Source: Photobacterium aphoticum (lineage in GTDB: Bacteria; Pseudomonadota; Gammaproteobacteria; Enterobacterales; Vibrionaceae). From it: a DNA stretch of 64,000 nt. Where the stretch lies: NCBI RefSeq assembly GCF_001029435.1, contig NZ_LDOV01000010.1, forward strand, positions 1-64,000, in the 5' to 3' direction. Within the stretch, counting starts at the first letter, position 1, and each line of letters opens with the position of its first letter. Under the pieces are notes generated by a model. That model ran no database searches. It was not told the DNA's origin and was given only the letters and a program-made list of their open reading frames with translations. The position numbers and the translations under genes were made by a program. Positions 18,235-27,497 of this stretch are shown piece after piece.

Positions 18235-19004
18235 GCGACGTTTTCCGTTGGGTTAAAGCGCGGCGCATCATTGGCGCTGTGCGTTTGGCAGTGTTTCGTT
18301 GCTTCAGTTGTGTGCTGGCTGGCACATGGCGTGGTACAGGTTTGCACCGGACAAATGCCGTTATCATTGAAAGACACACCCGCCAAATGCAGATTGAAGT
18401 GATTCAGAATGTACTCAATCTTTGCCAGTGTTTTATCCGCCCACAGAGAAAAGAGTTGTGAAGAGGCAATCGCTGGCAGGGCAATGAGCAAGCCCGCCGC
18501 TGTAGTCGCCATGGCCAGACCCAACCCATCGGCCAATTCCGCCGGAGAAATCGCCCCTTGGGTGGAAGACAGGCCTTTAAACATTTCAATCAGGCCTAGC
18601 ACGGTACCCAACAGGCCGATCAACGGGCTGAGTACGCCAATAATATTGAGTAGCTTTAAGCCAGAAGTGAATTGGCGGCGCTTTTTCTGCAGCCAGATGC
18701 TGACTGCTTCTTCGCGCAGGGATTTGGTGAATTCACGGTGACCGATCAACATGCATAACCCTTGTGAGAGGGTATTTTTGTCATGCTGGTGGGCCGCAAC
18801 GTACTGTTCTAATTGACTGTCATCTTTGAGAGAGAGTTGATCCAATTCACGTTGCAAGTTTCTACTGTTCGTCTTGCTGTTAAGGGCTACAAAGATAAGG
18901 CGTTCAATGATCAGCATCATCATCAGTACAGAAAGCAGTGTCAGTGGCCAGGTCATCAGGCCAAGCTGAGCGTGGATAGAGGAGAAAAATTCTAGGTTTA
19001 ACAT
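18231..19004 (-). CDS. exbB1: Biopolymer transport protein ExbB with Cys/His-rich C-terminal tail
   Basis: This is the pentameric channel subunit of the TonB motor. There are three transmembrane regions (about 18-40, 118-140 and 160-185) with the conserved GLLGTVLGLIEMF and AMATTAAGLLIALPAI stretches. ExbB1-type proteins are normally about 230 aa; this one is 257 aa because of a tail (about 211-257) that contains four cysteines (218, 223, 227, 239) and three histidines (231, 238, 242). The tail includes Cys-Pro at 218-219, a motif often used for heme sensing. The tail should be cytoplasmic. It might bind metal or heme, but this is inference. Confidence 0.93.
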   Translation of the reverse strand: MLNLEFFSSIHAQLGLMTWPLTLLSVLMMMLIIERLIFVALNSKTNSRNLQRELDQLSLKDDSQLEQYVAAHQHDKNTLSQGLCMLIGHREFTKSLREEAVSIWLQKKRRQFTSGLKLLNIIGVLSPLIGLLGTVLGLIEMFKGLSSTQGAISPAELADGLGLAMATTAAGLLIALPAIASSQLFSLWADKTLAKIEYILNHFNLHLAGVSFNDNGICPVQTCTTPCASQHTTEATKHCQTHSANDAPRFNPTENVA

Positions 19005-19006
19005 GA

Positions 19007-19795
19007 TCAGTCCAAATTAAAACGAACAGGGATTTTCACGCGATGCGCCAAACGGGTACCGTTTTCCTGATAACCGTTAAAACGCCATTTCTTCACGGCC
19101 TTCATGGCCGCCTCATCAAGCACGGCATGGCCGGAGCTTTTTGCGATTTCAAGTCGGGTTTGCTCGCCTTTTTCATCAAGCCAGACTTCCAGCAACACAT
19201 TGCCTTCCAGTCCTTTTCGCCTTGCTATGCGCGGGTAAGTCGGTTGTGTCGGTCGCACCTTAAACGTGGGGCGATCAATCAGTTTTGGTGCACTGTCCTT
19301 TGCCTGATTCATGTCCGCATTGGCCATAGGGTGTGGTGTCACCGGATTCGGGTTTTCACTGACAGGACGCTGAGGGCGCGGCTTCTTGATTGGTTCAACT
19401 ACCTTTTTTTCCGTTTTTTTAACGGCTTGAGTGACCGGTGGCTTTACCGTTTTCGGCTTTGGCTCCGGTCTTGGCTCTGGTTTAGGTGTCGGCTTAGGCT
19501 TCGGTACGGCTTTTACCACCTTCTTGGGTGCCGGTTGTTTGACGTCGGGTTTAACCGGTTTCGGTGCAGGTGGCTGAGGCGTCGGCTGAACGACTTTTGG
19601 CTCAGGTTCAGGCTTCAGCTCAGGGGCAGGTGGTTCAGCCTGCGTTGCTCTGGCAACCAACTGAATAGCCACGCGTTGCCCGGTTTGCGTGTCCTCAACG
19701 GCAAAGATTTCTTGAACAGGTTGTTGGGCTGAAATCGCCAAACTGTGTAGTGCAATAGAAACGACACCACAAACTACGTACCGCCGAGTGTTCAC
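19007..19795 (-). CDS. tonB1: TonB energy-transducing protein for heme uptake
   Basis: The 262-aa protein has an uncleaved N-terminal anchor (GVVSIALHSLAISA, with the key His at residue 17). A very long Pro/Lys/Glu-rich periplasm-spanning region occupies about residues 55-165, and the C-terminal TonB domain includes YPRIARRKGLEGNVLLEVWL, ending KIPVRFNLD. It transmits the proton-motive force from ExbB/ExbD to HutA. It is first in the six-gene operon, 2 bp from exbB, and a Fur-like site lies upstream. Confidence 0.95.
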   Translation of the reverse strand: MNTRRYVVCGVVSIALHSLAISAQQPVQEIFAVEDTQTGQRVAIQLVARATQAEPPAPELKPEPEPKVVQPTPQPPAPKPVKPDVKQPAPKKVVKAVPKPKPTPKPEPRPEPKPKTVKPPVTQAVKKTEKKVVEPIKKPRPQRPVSENPNPVTPHPMANADMNQAKDSAPKLIDRPTFKVRPTQPTYPRIARRKGLEGNVLLEVWLDEKGEQTRLEIAKSSGHAVLDEAAMKAVKKWRFNGYQENGTRLAHRVKIPVRFNLD

Positions 19796-19853
19796 ACTCT
19801 CTCCTGCGTTGTGAAGTAATCAAAAGTGTGAGCATTATGCATGGGAATAGTAA

Positions 19854-19868
19854 TGAGATCAATTATCA
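19854..19868. promoter_or_regulatory. Fur-box-like site between tonB1 and hutW
   Basis: TGAGATCAATTATCA matches the 7-1-7 Fur consensus TGATAATnATTATCA at 11 of 14 fixed positions, and an overlapping 6-bp-shifted site matches more weakly. It lies in the 179-bp gap between divergent heme operons that are iron-repressed in Vibrio. The function is inferred from context. Confidence 0.65.
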
Positions 19869-19974
19869 GTTGCATTCTCTTTTGTGATCGATATTATAGC
19901 AACGAATTGAAAACAGGCAGGAAAAAAACAAGGCCTGTTTATCTGTAGTAGAGATCGTAGAGGTTGTTCAGGCG

Positions 19975-21339
19975 ATGAAGTTTGATTTACATGATGTAGA
20001 GCTGGTGGGACGAGATACGCCTGATCCGCTTCGTTTCGCATTCCAGCGCAAGAAAAGTGCCCATGCTGGCGGGATGACACGTCCCATTACTGGCGACGCC
20101 ATTCAATCTTCGTTGCAAAAAGCCCATGCGCTAGTGCCCAGCGATACACATGCCCCACGCTGTTTGTATATCCATATCCCTTTTTGTCGTGTGCGTTGTA
20201 CGTACTGCAACTTCTTCCAATACGCCTCCAGTAAATCACTGATTGATACCTATATGGAGGCACTGCGCGAAGAAATTCGCTGGAAAGCCGCTGAGGCCTG
20301 GACACAAGCGGCACCATTTCAAGCAGTCTACATTGGTGGCGGTACACCTACCGATCTCTCTGCAGGCCATATCCACGATTTAGTGTCAGATGTGCGCCGC
20401 CATTTCCCGTTGACGCCGGATTGTGAAACCACCCTTGAAGGGCGTGTTAACCGTTTTGGACTGGATAAGTTTGAAGCCGCGTTAGAAGCTGGCGTTAACC
20501 GTTTCTCGTTTGGTGTGCAAAGCTTTAATACTGATGTGCGTAAAAGTGCGAAACGCTTTGATGATCGTGACACCGTGCTGGAAACCATCAACCGTTTGGC
20601 GTCATACAACGCTGCGCCGATTGTACTGGATTTACTGTACGGCTTACCGCATCAAACATTAGAGATTTGGCAACAAGACTTGCATGACTATCTGGATTCC
20701 GGTGCTCACGGTGTCGACTTGTATCAATTGATTGAAATGCAGGGCTTGCCGATGGCGCGCATGGTTGAGCAAGGTAAGTTACCGCATCCTGCTGACACCC
20801 AGATGAAAGCAAGCATGTTTGAGATGGGCGTGGCCTTTATGGCGAAGCACCATCAGCGTCGTTTGAGTGTGAATCACTGGGCTTCTGATAACCGCGAACG
20901 CAGTATCTATAATTCATTAGCCAAGACCACGGCAGAGATCATGCCATTGGGGGCGGGTGCAGGCGGCAATATCAATGGCTGTCAGATGATGCAAAACCGC
21001 GATATGGACAGTTACATCGCGGCGATTAAGGCCAAGCAGCACCCCGTGACTATGCTGATGATGGCACCGGCAGATAAAGCGGTGTCTGCCATGATTAAGT
21101 CTGGGTTTGATGCCGGTGTGTTGTCGCAGCGTCAATTGGATCGCGTAGCAGGGGCAGGAATGTTCCAAGCATTAACGCCGTTATTCGCGGTATGGCAGAA
21201 AAACGGATTAGTGACCTTAGAGCAAGACGGCCAACACGGTTACCTGTCGCTGACACTCGCCGGGCAATTCTGGGCCGTGACGCTGGCACAAAACCTGATT
21301 GAAGTATTACAGAACAACAACACGACGATGGCCGCATAA
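19975..21339 (+). CDS. hutW: HutW, radical-SAM heme utilization protein
   Basis: The 454-aa protein belongs to the HemN/HemW-like radical SAM family. The CxxxCxxC cluster motif is CRVRCTYC (Cys71, 75, 78) preceded by LYIHIPF, and a second landmark is YIGGGTPTDL. The related ChuW opens the heme ring anaerobically using a methyl radical, and HutW has been linked to the same role. The N-terminal 60 residues precede the barrel. It leads hutX and hutZ and is divergent from tonB1, with the Fur-like site in between. Confidence 0.93.
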   Translation: MKFDLHDVELVGRDTPDPLRFAFQRKKSAHAGGMTRPITGDAIQSSLQKAHALVPSDTHAPRCLYIHIPFCRVRCTYCNFFQYASSKSLIDTYMEALREEIRWKAAEAWTQAAPFQAVYIGGGTPTDLSAGHIHDLVSDVRRHFPLTPDCETTLEGRVNRFGLDKFEAALEAGVNRFSFGVQSFNTDVRKSAKRFDDRDTVLETINRLASYNAAPIVLDLLYGLPHQTLEIWQQDLHDYLDSGAHGVDLYQLIEMQGLPMARMVEQGKLPHPADTQMKASMFEMGVAFMAKHHQRRLSVNHWASDNRERSIYNSLAKTTAEIMPLGAGAGGNINGCQMMQNRDMDSYIAAIKAKQHPVTMLMMAPADKAVSAMIKSGFDAGVLSQRQLDRVAGAGMFQALTPLFAVWQKNGLVTLEQDGQHGYLSLTLAGQFWAVTLAQNLIEVLQNNNTTMAA

Positions 21340-21399
21340 GTTGAGTTTTCGTTGTGATGAATAATGAAGAAAGTAAGGCCGTTTAGGAGAAGCAAGAGC

Positions 21400-21924
21400 A
21401 TGCAACCCACCATTACTGTTACCGAAGAAACGAAGGCACGTGTTGCCGCGTACCTGGCGGAAGATGAACATACCCCCGTGTCAAACATGGCCGACGCACT
21501 GAATTTAACGGAAGGGGAAATTACCCTGGCATTGCCAGAGACCATGGTCACTCATGCCGAAGGCACATTGGCACAAACGATTTTGGAAGCCATGCCAACA
21601 TGGGGCAAGGTAACGACGATTGTCCATTCGGGTGGTTCGGTGTTTGAGTTCAAAGCGGATTTCCCGAAAGGTAAAGTGGCACACGGTTACTACAACTTGA
21701 TGGGACGTGACGGCCAATTAAATGGTCACCTGCGTGTAGATTTGGTCTCGGACATTGCGTTTGTCAGCAAACCATTCCGTGGAACAGAAAGCCATTATAT
21801 TGGCTTCTATGATCAGACGGGTCATTGTGTCTTTAAAATTTATTTGGGTCGTGACAAAAAACGCCAATTATTCCCAGAACAAATTGCACTGTTTAATGAC
21901 ATGAAAAAGGAACTGGCACAATGA
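21400..21924 (+). CDS. hutX: HutX, heme chaperone
   Basis: HutX is the cytoplasmic heme carrier that passes heme to HutZ in Vibrio. From the ATG at 21400 (TAGGAGAAG upstream) it is 174 aa; an earlier in-frame ATG at 21364 has no good ribosome-binding site. HutX/HugX landmarks are WGKVTTIVHSGGSVFEFKADFPKG, HGYYNLMG and FVSKPFRGTESHYIGFYD. The stop overlaps the hutZ start. Confidence 0.92.
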   Translation: MQPTITVTEETKARVAAYLAEDEHTPVSNMADALNLTEGEITLALPETMVTHAEGTLAQTILEAMPTWGKVTTIVHSGGSVFEFKADFPKGKVAHGYYNLMGRDGQLNGHLRVDLVSDIAFVSKPFRGTESHYIGFYDQTGHCVFKIYLGRDKKRQLFPEQIALFNDMKKELAQ

Positions 21925-22457
21925 TGGATAAAGCAGAACGCCTACAAAACCGATTAGGGCCAGAAATTCAAGAGTTTCGTGATGCACGAAAAACATTGCA
22001 ATTAGGAACAGTCGATAAAGACGGGAAACCTCACACCAGTTATGCCCCTTTCGCTTTCTCTGAGCAGGGATATTATATTTTGGTGAGTGACTTGGCTCAG
22101 CACGGTCGTAATTTAAAAGCGTGTAAAGCGGTTTCTATTATGATGATTGAAGATGAAAGCGAAGCGCGCACTATTTTCGCTCGTCGTCGCCTGTCTTTTG
22201 ATACGCAAGCGGAACTGGTTGACCGTGATTCGGAACATTGGAAAACCGCCATCGATGTGATGGAAACCCGCCTTGGAGAGATGATTGGTAACCTGAGCCA
22301 ATTGGGTGATTTTCACCTGTATCGCTTAAACCCGGTCATTGGCCGTTATGTAAAAGGTTTTGGCCAAGCTTTTGATGTAACCGGTGAAGATCTGCTTTCT
22401 GTCGTGCACTTAGATGAAGGGCACGTACAAAATATGAAAGCGCATCAAAACGGATAA
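21921..22457 (+). CDS. hutZ: HutZ, heme-degrading/heme utilization protein
   Basis: The 178-aa member of the FMN-binding split-barrel fold binds heme and degrades it to release iron. Visible family features are LQLGTVDKDGKPHTSYAPFAF, the dimer strand GYYILVSDLAQHGRNL and the C-terminal VIGRYVKGFGQAFDV. It overlaps hutX by 4 bp (ATGA arrangement), implying coupled synthesis. Two adjacent ATG codons are possible starts. A GC-rich hairpin follows 39 bp downstream. Confidence 0.93.
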   Translation: MMDKAERLQNRLGPEIQEFRDARKTLQLGTVDKDGKPHTSYAPFAFSEQGYYILVSDLAQHGRNLKACKAVSIMMIEDESEARTIFARRRLSFDTQAELVDRDSEHWKTAIDVMETRLGEMIGNLSQLGDFHLYRLNPVIGRYVKGFGQAFDVTGEDLLSVVHLDEGHVQNMKAHQNG

Positions 22458-22496
22458 TCAGACAACATTGATTCATTTATGACAGCATAAACGATG

Positions 22497-22525
22497 TGCA
22501 CTCGCCATAATGGTTGGCGAGTGCA
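22497..22525 (+). terminator. Hairpin after hutZ
   Basis: Perfect 11-bp stem TGCACTCGCCA/TGGCGAGTGCA, followed by only a short T-containing stretch. The rest of the 22526-22854 gap is AT-rich leader to hutA; I see no gene and no convincing Fur site in it. Confidence 0.6.
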
Positions 22526-22854
22526 TTGTGCTGCGCGACATAGCTTACAAATAATATGAATAATAAAGTGTCATTGGTGAAGATATATTAAGGTGAAACG
22601 TTACTCTTATATTTTGAGTGTTGGTGCCATCATCAAGCAATATATCGGTAATGCCCTGTGTGACATGTTTTACCAAAAGCTATTTTTACGTATTGCTTAT
22701 TCTTTCTGTCATGGTAAGCGTGCAGAGGAGAAAACGAGATGAGTAAGAACGACTTTTAGTAAAAACCATTTACCCCGCTTTATATTAATAACAGGAAAGT
22801 GAGCGCTGTTTCCAGCGTAATGGCATCGCTATGCCTAAACACAAGAGTGAATAT

Positions 22855-25047
22855 ATGATGACAATCAAAAAAAATAAACTGGCGTTGTTGGTGGGTCTAC
22901 TCTGCTCTGGCAGTGCAGTGGCTCAGGATGTTTATACCTTTGATGAAGTTGTTGTCTCGGCAACCCGAAGCGAACAGAGTGTGCGTGACGTTGCCGCTTC
23001 CGTGGATGTGGTCACCAGCGACGACATTGACAATGATCTGGCCCAGAACTTGAAACAAGCGGTGGAGGCAGAGCCAGGTGTGTCTATGTCAGGCAATGGC
23101 CGCTTTGGTTTGAGTGGTTTTAATATCCGTGGTCGTGACGAGAACTACGTAAAAACCATTGTGGATGGCGTAGAAATGCCGGGTACTTACAACCCAGGTG
23201 CAGACGTGATGCGCAAATACAACAACACGTTTGAAACCGACACCTTGCAGCGTATTGAAATCAACAAAGGCCCGATCTCCAGCCTGTACGGCAGTGACGC
23301 ACTGGCCGGTGCGGTGATCATGCGTACCAAGAATCCGTCGGATCTGTTGGCGAAAGAAGGGGATGATACCCACGCGAGCATCAAGACCGGTTATTACAGT
23401 GTGGACGATAGTTTCAAGAGCACAGCAACGGTGGCGAACCGTACGGGTGATCTGGAAACCTTGTTGATGTACACCTACCGTCAAGGCCATGAGACCAAGA
23501 CTTACGGTGGCCCGGATATTACCGGTGAAGATCGTGGTGCGGCAGATCCGTTAGATTTTGATTCCAATAACATTCTTGCGAAAGCTTTTTATCAAATCAA
23601 CGATGCGCACCGTGTTGGCATTTCTATTGAATCCTTTAACCGTGATCAAGATGTGACGCGTTTGTCGGATGAAGGCGACACCATCAACATGGGGCCAACG
23701 GTGTATGAGTATTCCGATACCCGAGCGGAAGATGCAGACAAACGCCAACGTTACAGTTTTGAGCACGAGTGGCAGGCCAATAACGCGGCTTTCGATAAAC
23801 TGGATTGGCGTGTCGCTTACCTGAAAACCGAATCAAATCACGATAATCTGGATAATCTGACCATCAAGAAAAATGGCTCGGTTTTCAGTTCGCAAAACCG
23901 TAACCGTCAGCGTAATGGTCAGGATGAATCCTGGCAGGCTGATGTTCAGTTCAACAAAGCCTTTGAGCTGGAAAACAGTTACCACGAAGTGGTGTATGGC
24001 GTGAACTACGTCACCAATGAGTTCACACTGGATTACCGCAATATTGACCGTGATACGGGGGTAGCGACGGATGCGTCTCCAGAAGTGCCAAACGCGGAAT
24101 CGGAAAAGTGGGGCATCTTCGTTCAGGATCAGATGTTCCTGATGGATGAAGCACTGGTCTTGAACGCCGGTCTGCGTTACGACGCGTTCCGCTCGAAACC
24201 AAAAGGCGACAGTGACTATGAAGAAGGCAAGAATGATGCACTCACAGGTCGTTTGGGGGCGGTGTACCATTGGAACGAGACCTACAGTACGTTTGCGCAG
24301 GTGAGCCAAGGCTTTAAAGCGCCGACATTGCAAGACTTGTACTACTTCTACGATCAGGGGGTGACATTTATTCCTAACCCGGATCTGGAAGCGGAAGAAA
24401 GCACCTCGTATGAAGCGGGTCTGCGTATCAATAACGCATATGGTCGTGTGGCGATGTCGGTGTTCTACAACGACTACAAAAACTTCATTGAAGATCGCAT
24501 GATTGAAGGTGAAGATCCTAGCGATCCATCCAGCAAAGAAGTGTGGACAACACAGAACATTAACCGCGCTGAAATTTACGGGGCGGAAGTGTCTGCACAG
24601 GTGGATCTGGCGACGCTCGCGGGCGCACCGGTGGGTATGTACTCTGACATGAGCCTGGCGTACGCCAAAGGGAAAGACAAAGATACCGGTGATGCTATTG
24701 ATACCGTTGCACCGCTGACGGCGTACGTGGCGGTGGGTTATGCCAACGTGGATGACAGTTACGGCGGTAAAGTGTCAATGAAAGCGGTGGCAGGCAAATC
24801 CGGCGATGACTGGAGCAACGCTAACGGCATTGATAATGTAAAAGCGCCGGGTTATGCCGTGACAGATGTGACAGCTTACTACCGTCCAATGAAGGATTTG
24901 ACCGTGCGTGCTGGCCTGTTCAATGCCTTTGATGTGAAGTACTGGGATTACAATGATGTTGCTGGTTTTGACAAAGACAAGAGCGGTTTAGATCGCCGTA
25001 CACAACCAGGCCGTAACTGGGGTCTGGAAGCAGAATACGCGTTCTAA
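22855..25047 (+). CDS. hutA: TonB-dependent heme receptor HutA
   Basis: This is an outer-membrane 22-strand gated porin for heme. The start at 22855 gives a signal peptide ending SGSAVAQ; an ATG 24 bp upstream adds a hydrophilic leader. The TonB box is DEVVVSATR just after the signal. The plug domain (about 35-160) includes NIRGRDENYVKTIVDGVE and RIEINKGPISSLYGSDALAGAV. Heme-receptor motifs appear in modified form: FKAP for FRAP (GFKAPTLQDLYYFYD) and NPDL for NPNL. It ends LEAEYAF, with the C-terminal Phe needed for barrel insertion. It should be energised by TonB1/ExbB1/ExbD1 encoded nearby. Confidence 0.95.
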   Translation: MMTIKKNKLALLVGLLCSGSAVAQDVYTFDEVVVSATRSEQSVRDVAASVDVVTSDDIDNDLAQNLKQAVEAEPGVSMSGNGRFGLSGFNIRGRDENYVKTIVDGVEMPGTYNPGADVMRKYNNTFETDTLQRIEINKGPISSLYGSDALAGAVIMRTKNPSDLLAKEGDDTHASIKTGYYSVDDSFKSTATVANRTGDLETLLMYTYRQGHETKTYGGPDITGEDRGAADPLDFDSNNILAKAFYQINDAHRVGISIESFNRDQDVTRLSDEGDTINMGPTVYEYSDTRAEDADKRQRYSFEHEWQANNAAFDKLDWRVAYLKTESNHDNLDNLTIKKNGSVFSSQNRNRQRNGQDESWQADVQFNKAFELENSYHEVVYGVNYVTNEFTLDYRNIDRDTGVATDASPEVPNAESEKWGIFVQDQMFLMDEALVLNAGLRYDAFRSKPKGDSDYEEGKNDALTGRLGAVYHWNETYSTFAQVSQGFKAPTLQDLYYFYDQGVTFIPNPDLEAEESTSYEAGLRINNAYGRVAMSVFYNDYKNFIEDRMIEGEDPSDPSSKEVWTTQNINRAEIYGAEVSAQVDLATLAGAPVGMYSDMSLAYAKGKDKDTGDAIDTVAPLTAYVAVGYANVDDSYGGKVSMKAVAGKSGDDWSNANGIDNVKAPGYAVTDVTAYYRPMKDLTVRAGLFNAFDVKYWDYNDVAGFDKDKSGLDRRTQPGRNWGLEAEYAF

Positions 25048-25071
25048 ATACAGAGATGATTCAGTAAAGAG

Positions 25072-25101
25072 AAAACACCTCGGTTTACCGGGGTGTTTTT
25101 G
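25072..25101 (+). terminator. Rho-independent terminator after hutA
   Basis: A 12-bp stem (one G-T pair) AAAACACCTCGG/CCGGGGTGTTTT with a TTTA loop and trailing Ts. Confidence 0.9.
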
Positions 25102-25335
25102 TATCTTGTCGTAAACTTGATGATACATACTCAAGTGATATAGAAATGTGCGCAAGAGATTCAGATATATTGAATTCATGCCTTATATATGCATTTTTGG
25201 AGGGATTTTATAGCGGCTTGTCCATATAATTTAGCTGTTTTGTATGCAGTGACTGCGTGCTTTTCTGTTGAATTAATAGAAAAAACTATTAAAAACAGAA
25301 GGATAATCTCGTCATTGTTCATAGAGTGATGGCCC

Positions 25336-26205
25336 ATGAAATATGATCAACTGATATCTGAACAACATATCACCCTGAAAGAATTCTATATCGATGAGAG
25401 TTTACTGGTTCGTGTGCAAAACGGCCGGGGGGTAGTCTCGATCAATGGGGACGAGATTGAGATTGGCGAAGATGTGTTGTTCATAGTGCCAAACTACAGC
25501 TATGTCTCTTGCAATATCTCAGCGACGTCTCAGCCTTTGCTTATTCAAAAAGTCATGGTTGATGAAGAAGTGCTGTCCGAACTGCTGCGCAGTATCCAAT
25601 ATATTGCTAAAAACAGCGCGCAAAACCAGCGTGAGCGTATCTATGCGCTGAATACGCCTGAAAGCGTGCGTCAGCAATTTCAATTGATTCAGCAGGTGCT
25701 ACCACACTTACCGCAGCAGTCGCTGGAATCGGTGTTTCTGAATCAAAGCCTGTATTTCATTTTGAAAGCCATCGCAGAGCAGGGGATCGATCTGTATAAC
25801 ACCTTGCGTTATAACTACGATGAGCCGAAAGAGCGCACTATTGCCCGCATTATCATGCAGGAGCCACAGAACAAGTGGACCATGTCTGAAGTGGCTAACC
25901 GCTTGTTTACGACCCCGTCGACATTGCGTCGCCACTTGTCAAAAGAAGGGATCTCATTCAGCCAGTTGGTCTTGGACGTCAGGATGGGGGTCGCATTGAA
26001 TTACCTGACGTTTTCAAACTATTCGGTGCTGCAAGTGAGCCACCGTTCGGGCTTTGGCAGTTCAGCGTATTTTTGTGATGTGTTTAAACGTAAATATGGC
26101 ATCACACCCATGCAGTTCCGTACCAAATCACGTTCAGAAAACAGCTTATTGATTGGTCAGGATAGCGAACAAGCCCCAGAAGCGTTTACCGTCAGCGAAT
26201 CTTAA
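25336..26205 (+). CDS. AraC-family transcriptional regulator
   Basis: The 289-aa protein has a C-terminal double HTH (about 175-270: WTMSEVANRLFTTPSTLRRHLSKEGISFSQLVLDVRMGVALNYLTFSNYSVLQVSHRSGFGSSAYFCDVFKRKYGITP, discontinuous motifs) and an N-terminal cupin-like domain (GVVSINGDEIEIGEDVLFIVP). The domain order and the N-terminal pattern resemble the ToxT/GadX/UreR type. It stands downstream of hutA with its own AT-rich 234-bp leader. Control of heme uptake is an attractive but unproven inference. The C-terminal 20 residues are a hydrophilic extension. Confidence 0.88.
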   Translation: MKYDQLISEQHITLKEFYIDESLLVRVQNGRGVVSINGDEIEIGEDVLFIVPNYSYVSCNISATSQPLLIQKVMVDEEVLSELLRSIQYIAKNSAQNQRERIYALNTPESVRQQFQLIQQVLPHLPQQSLESVFLNQSLYFILKAIAEQGIDLYNTLRYNYDEPKERTIARIIMQEPQNKWTMSEVANRLFTTPSTLRRHLSKEGISFSQLVLDVRMGVALNYLTFSNYSVLQVSHRSGFGSSAYFCDVFKRKYGITPMQFRTKSRSENSLLIGQDSEQAPEAFTVSES

Positions 26206-26561
26206 GCGGTAGCATGCGCAATCTCGCCTTTGCCTTCGTTTTGCGAGGGTGTAGCGACACAGTCAGTACCTTTAAGTGATACCCGTAATAGATACCTGTC
26301 TTAGCGTTTTTGGCGTAAAGGCAGGTTCATTGCCTTCTTTCCTCTATCATCCATCAGGCAACAAAAATGCTGCCTCGTTCTCAAATTTCATCCGTATTTT
26401 CTTTTTTGGATCAGAGAGTGATCTGCCTCTTATTCAGCCCTTTGTCAGCAATGTTAAAGTGGTGTTGCATTTAAGCGTTGGTGTTCCTGTTTTCTGTTCA
26501 AGATTTGCGTTAAAGGTGTTGCCATGTCGGTAACGCGTCGGGTGTGCAATGGGAGGTTCGT

Positions 26562-26678
26562 ATGTTGTTATCGTGCTTTCTTCATAAACTCAAAGTCTGT
26601 CTGCTGTTTAGCTTCTATGCCGTCATGGGTGTGGGACTCTGGCTGTTGCTGATGGCGCAGATTTTTAAACTCGGATAA
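26562..26678 (+). CDS. Single-pass small membrane protein, 38 aa
   Basis: A short frame with a strong GGGAGG ribosome-binding site encodes a basic N terminus (LSCFLHKLKVC) and one hydrophobic helix (LLFSFYAVMGVGLWLLLMAQ). It ends IFKLG. Such proteins often associate with larger membrane complexes; I cannot name a partner. The preceding gap 26206-26561 shows no other gene that I can support. Confidence 0.45.
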   Translation: MLLSCFLHKLKVCLLFSFYAVMGVGLWLLLMAQIFKLG

Positions 26679-26778
26679 GTGTTCTCACGCCCATCTCTGT
26701 GTGAGTAGTGAACGTGCGGTGCTTTACTGACGTATGAAGAGTCAATCAAAAACTCTGCATGCGCGGGAGGCATCTGCC

Positions 26779-26940
26779 ATGAATAAAACACACCTACCAC
26801 AAAAAGTGTGTGTCGTCTGTTTGCGCCCTTTTACATGGCGTAAGAAGTGGGCGGCTTGTTGGGAGCAGGTAAAATATTGCTCTGCACACTGTCGTCGGCA
26901 ACGGACTGCTAAACGTTGTGATTTCTCTGTGCTTCCTTGA
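26779..26940 (+). CDS. DUF2256 zinc-ribbon protein
   Basis: The 53-aa protein begins [18 protein letters not shown] and continues with the invariant [16 protein letters not shown] pattern of DUF2256. Four cysteines in CxxC and CxxxC pairs form a treble-clef-like zinc site. An in-frame ATG 45 bp upstream would add a segment not found in the family. DUF2256 genes are often near photolyase/cryptochrome genes; none is seen here. Function unknown. Confidence 0.8.
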   Translation: MNKTHLPQKVCVVCLRPFTWRKKWAACWEQVKYCSAHCRRQRTAKRCDFSVLP

Positions 26941-27083
26941 GCCGCCTATTGATCTTCTGGATCGACACAATGCGATCTTTGGCTTTTGTATACGGGTCGC
27001 AGTATGTGATAGGGAATGAGGGGCGTGCGCGATTTGCCAATCACAGGGTATACTCTGCACATCCATTTAAGTGTTGAGGTACC

Positions 27084-27497
27084 ATGTTAACCATTTCTAA
27101 TTCCGTACAACTGGCTGATTGGGAAATTGAACTGACGGCGATCCGCGCACAAGGTGCCGGTGGTCAGAATGTGAATAAAGTGTCCAGTGCCATCCATCTG
27201 CGTTTTGATATCCATCGTTCAACGTTGCCGCCATTTTACAAAGAGCGCTTACTGGCGTTATCTGACAGTCGTATCACCAAAGAAGGCGTGATCATCATTA
27301 AAGCGCAGCAATTTCGTACCCAAGAGCAGAACCGTGAAGATGCGCTGCAGCGTTTGGCGGAGTTCATTCGTGGGGCGGTAGTGCAACAACGTGCCCGTCA
27401 TGCCACCAAGCCGACTCGCGCCTCACAGCGTCGTCGCATGGATAAAAAATCGCAGCGAGGTCAAACAAAAGCCTTGCGTGGTAAGGTCAACTTTTGA
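27084..27497 (+). CDS. arfB: Alternative ribosome-rescue factor B (peptidyl-tRNA hydrolase)
   Basis: ArfB (YaeJ) releases ribosomes stalled on mRNAs without a stop codon by hydrolysing peptidyl-tRNA. The 137-aa protein has a release-factor domain 3 with the catalytic GGQ at residues 26-28 (RAQGAGGQNVNKVSSAIHLRFD, split motif). It also has the required basic C-terminal tail (about 105-137, rich in Arg and Lys, with RRMDKKSQRG), which enters the empty mRNA channel. Length and layout match E. coli YaeJ. Confidence 0.95.
   Translation: MLTISNSVQLADWEIELTAIRAQGAGGQNVNKVSSAIHLRFDIHRSTLPPFYKERLLALSDSRITKEGVIIIKAQQFRTQEQNREDALQRLAEFIRGAVVQQRARHATKPTRASQRRRMDKKSQRGQTKALRGKVNF

Noticed and set aside
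19043-19732. Long plus-strand frame rich in Arg, Leu and Trp
   Set aside because: It is the complement of the Pro/Lys-rich linker of tonB1; the composition is an artefact of that repeat.
22526-22854. Search for a Fur box in the hutA leader
   Set aside because: AT-rich segments near 22550-22580 match the 7-1-7 consensus too poorly on both halves to report.
26276-26533. Plus-strand frame of 85 codons after the AraC gene
   Set aside because: No ribosome-binding site and a composition typical of non-coding DNA (Phe/Ser/Leu-rich without pattern).
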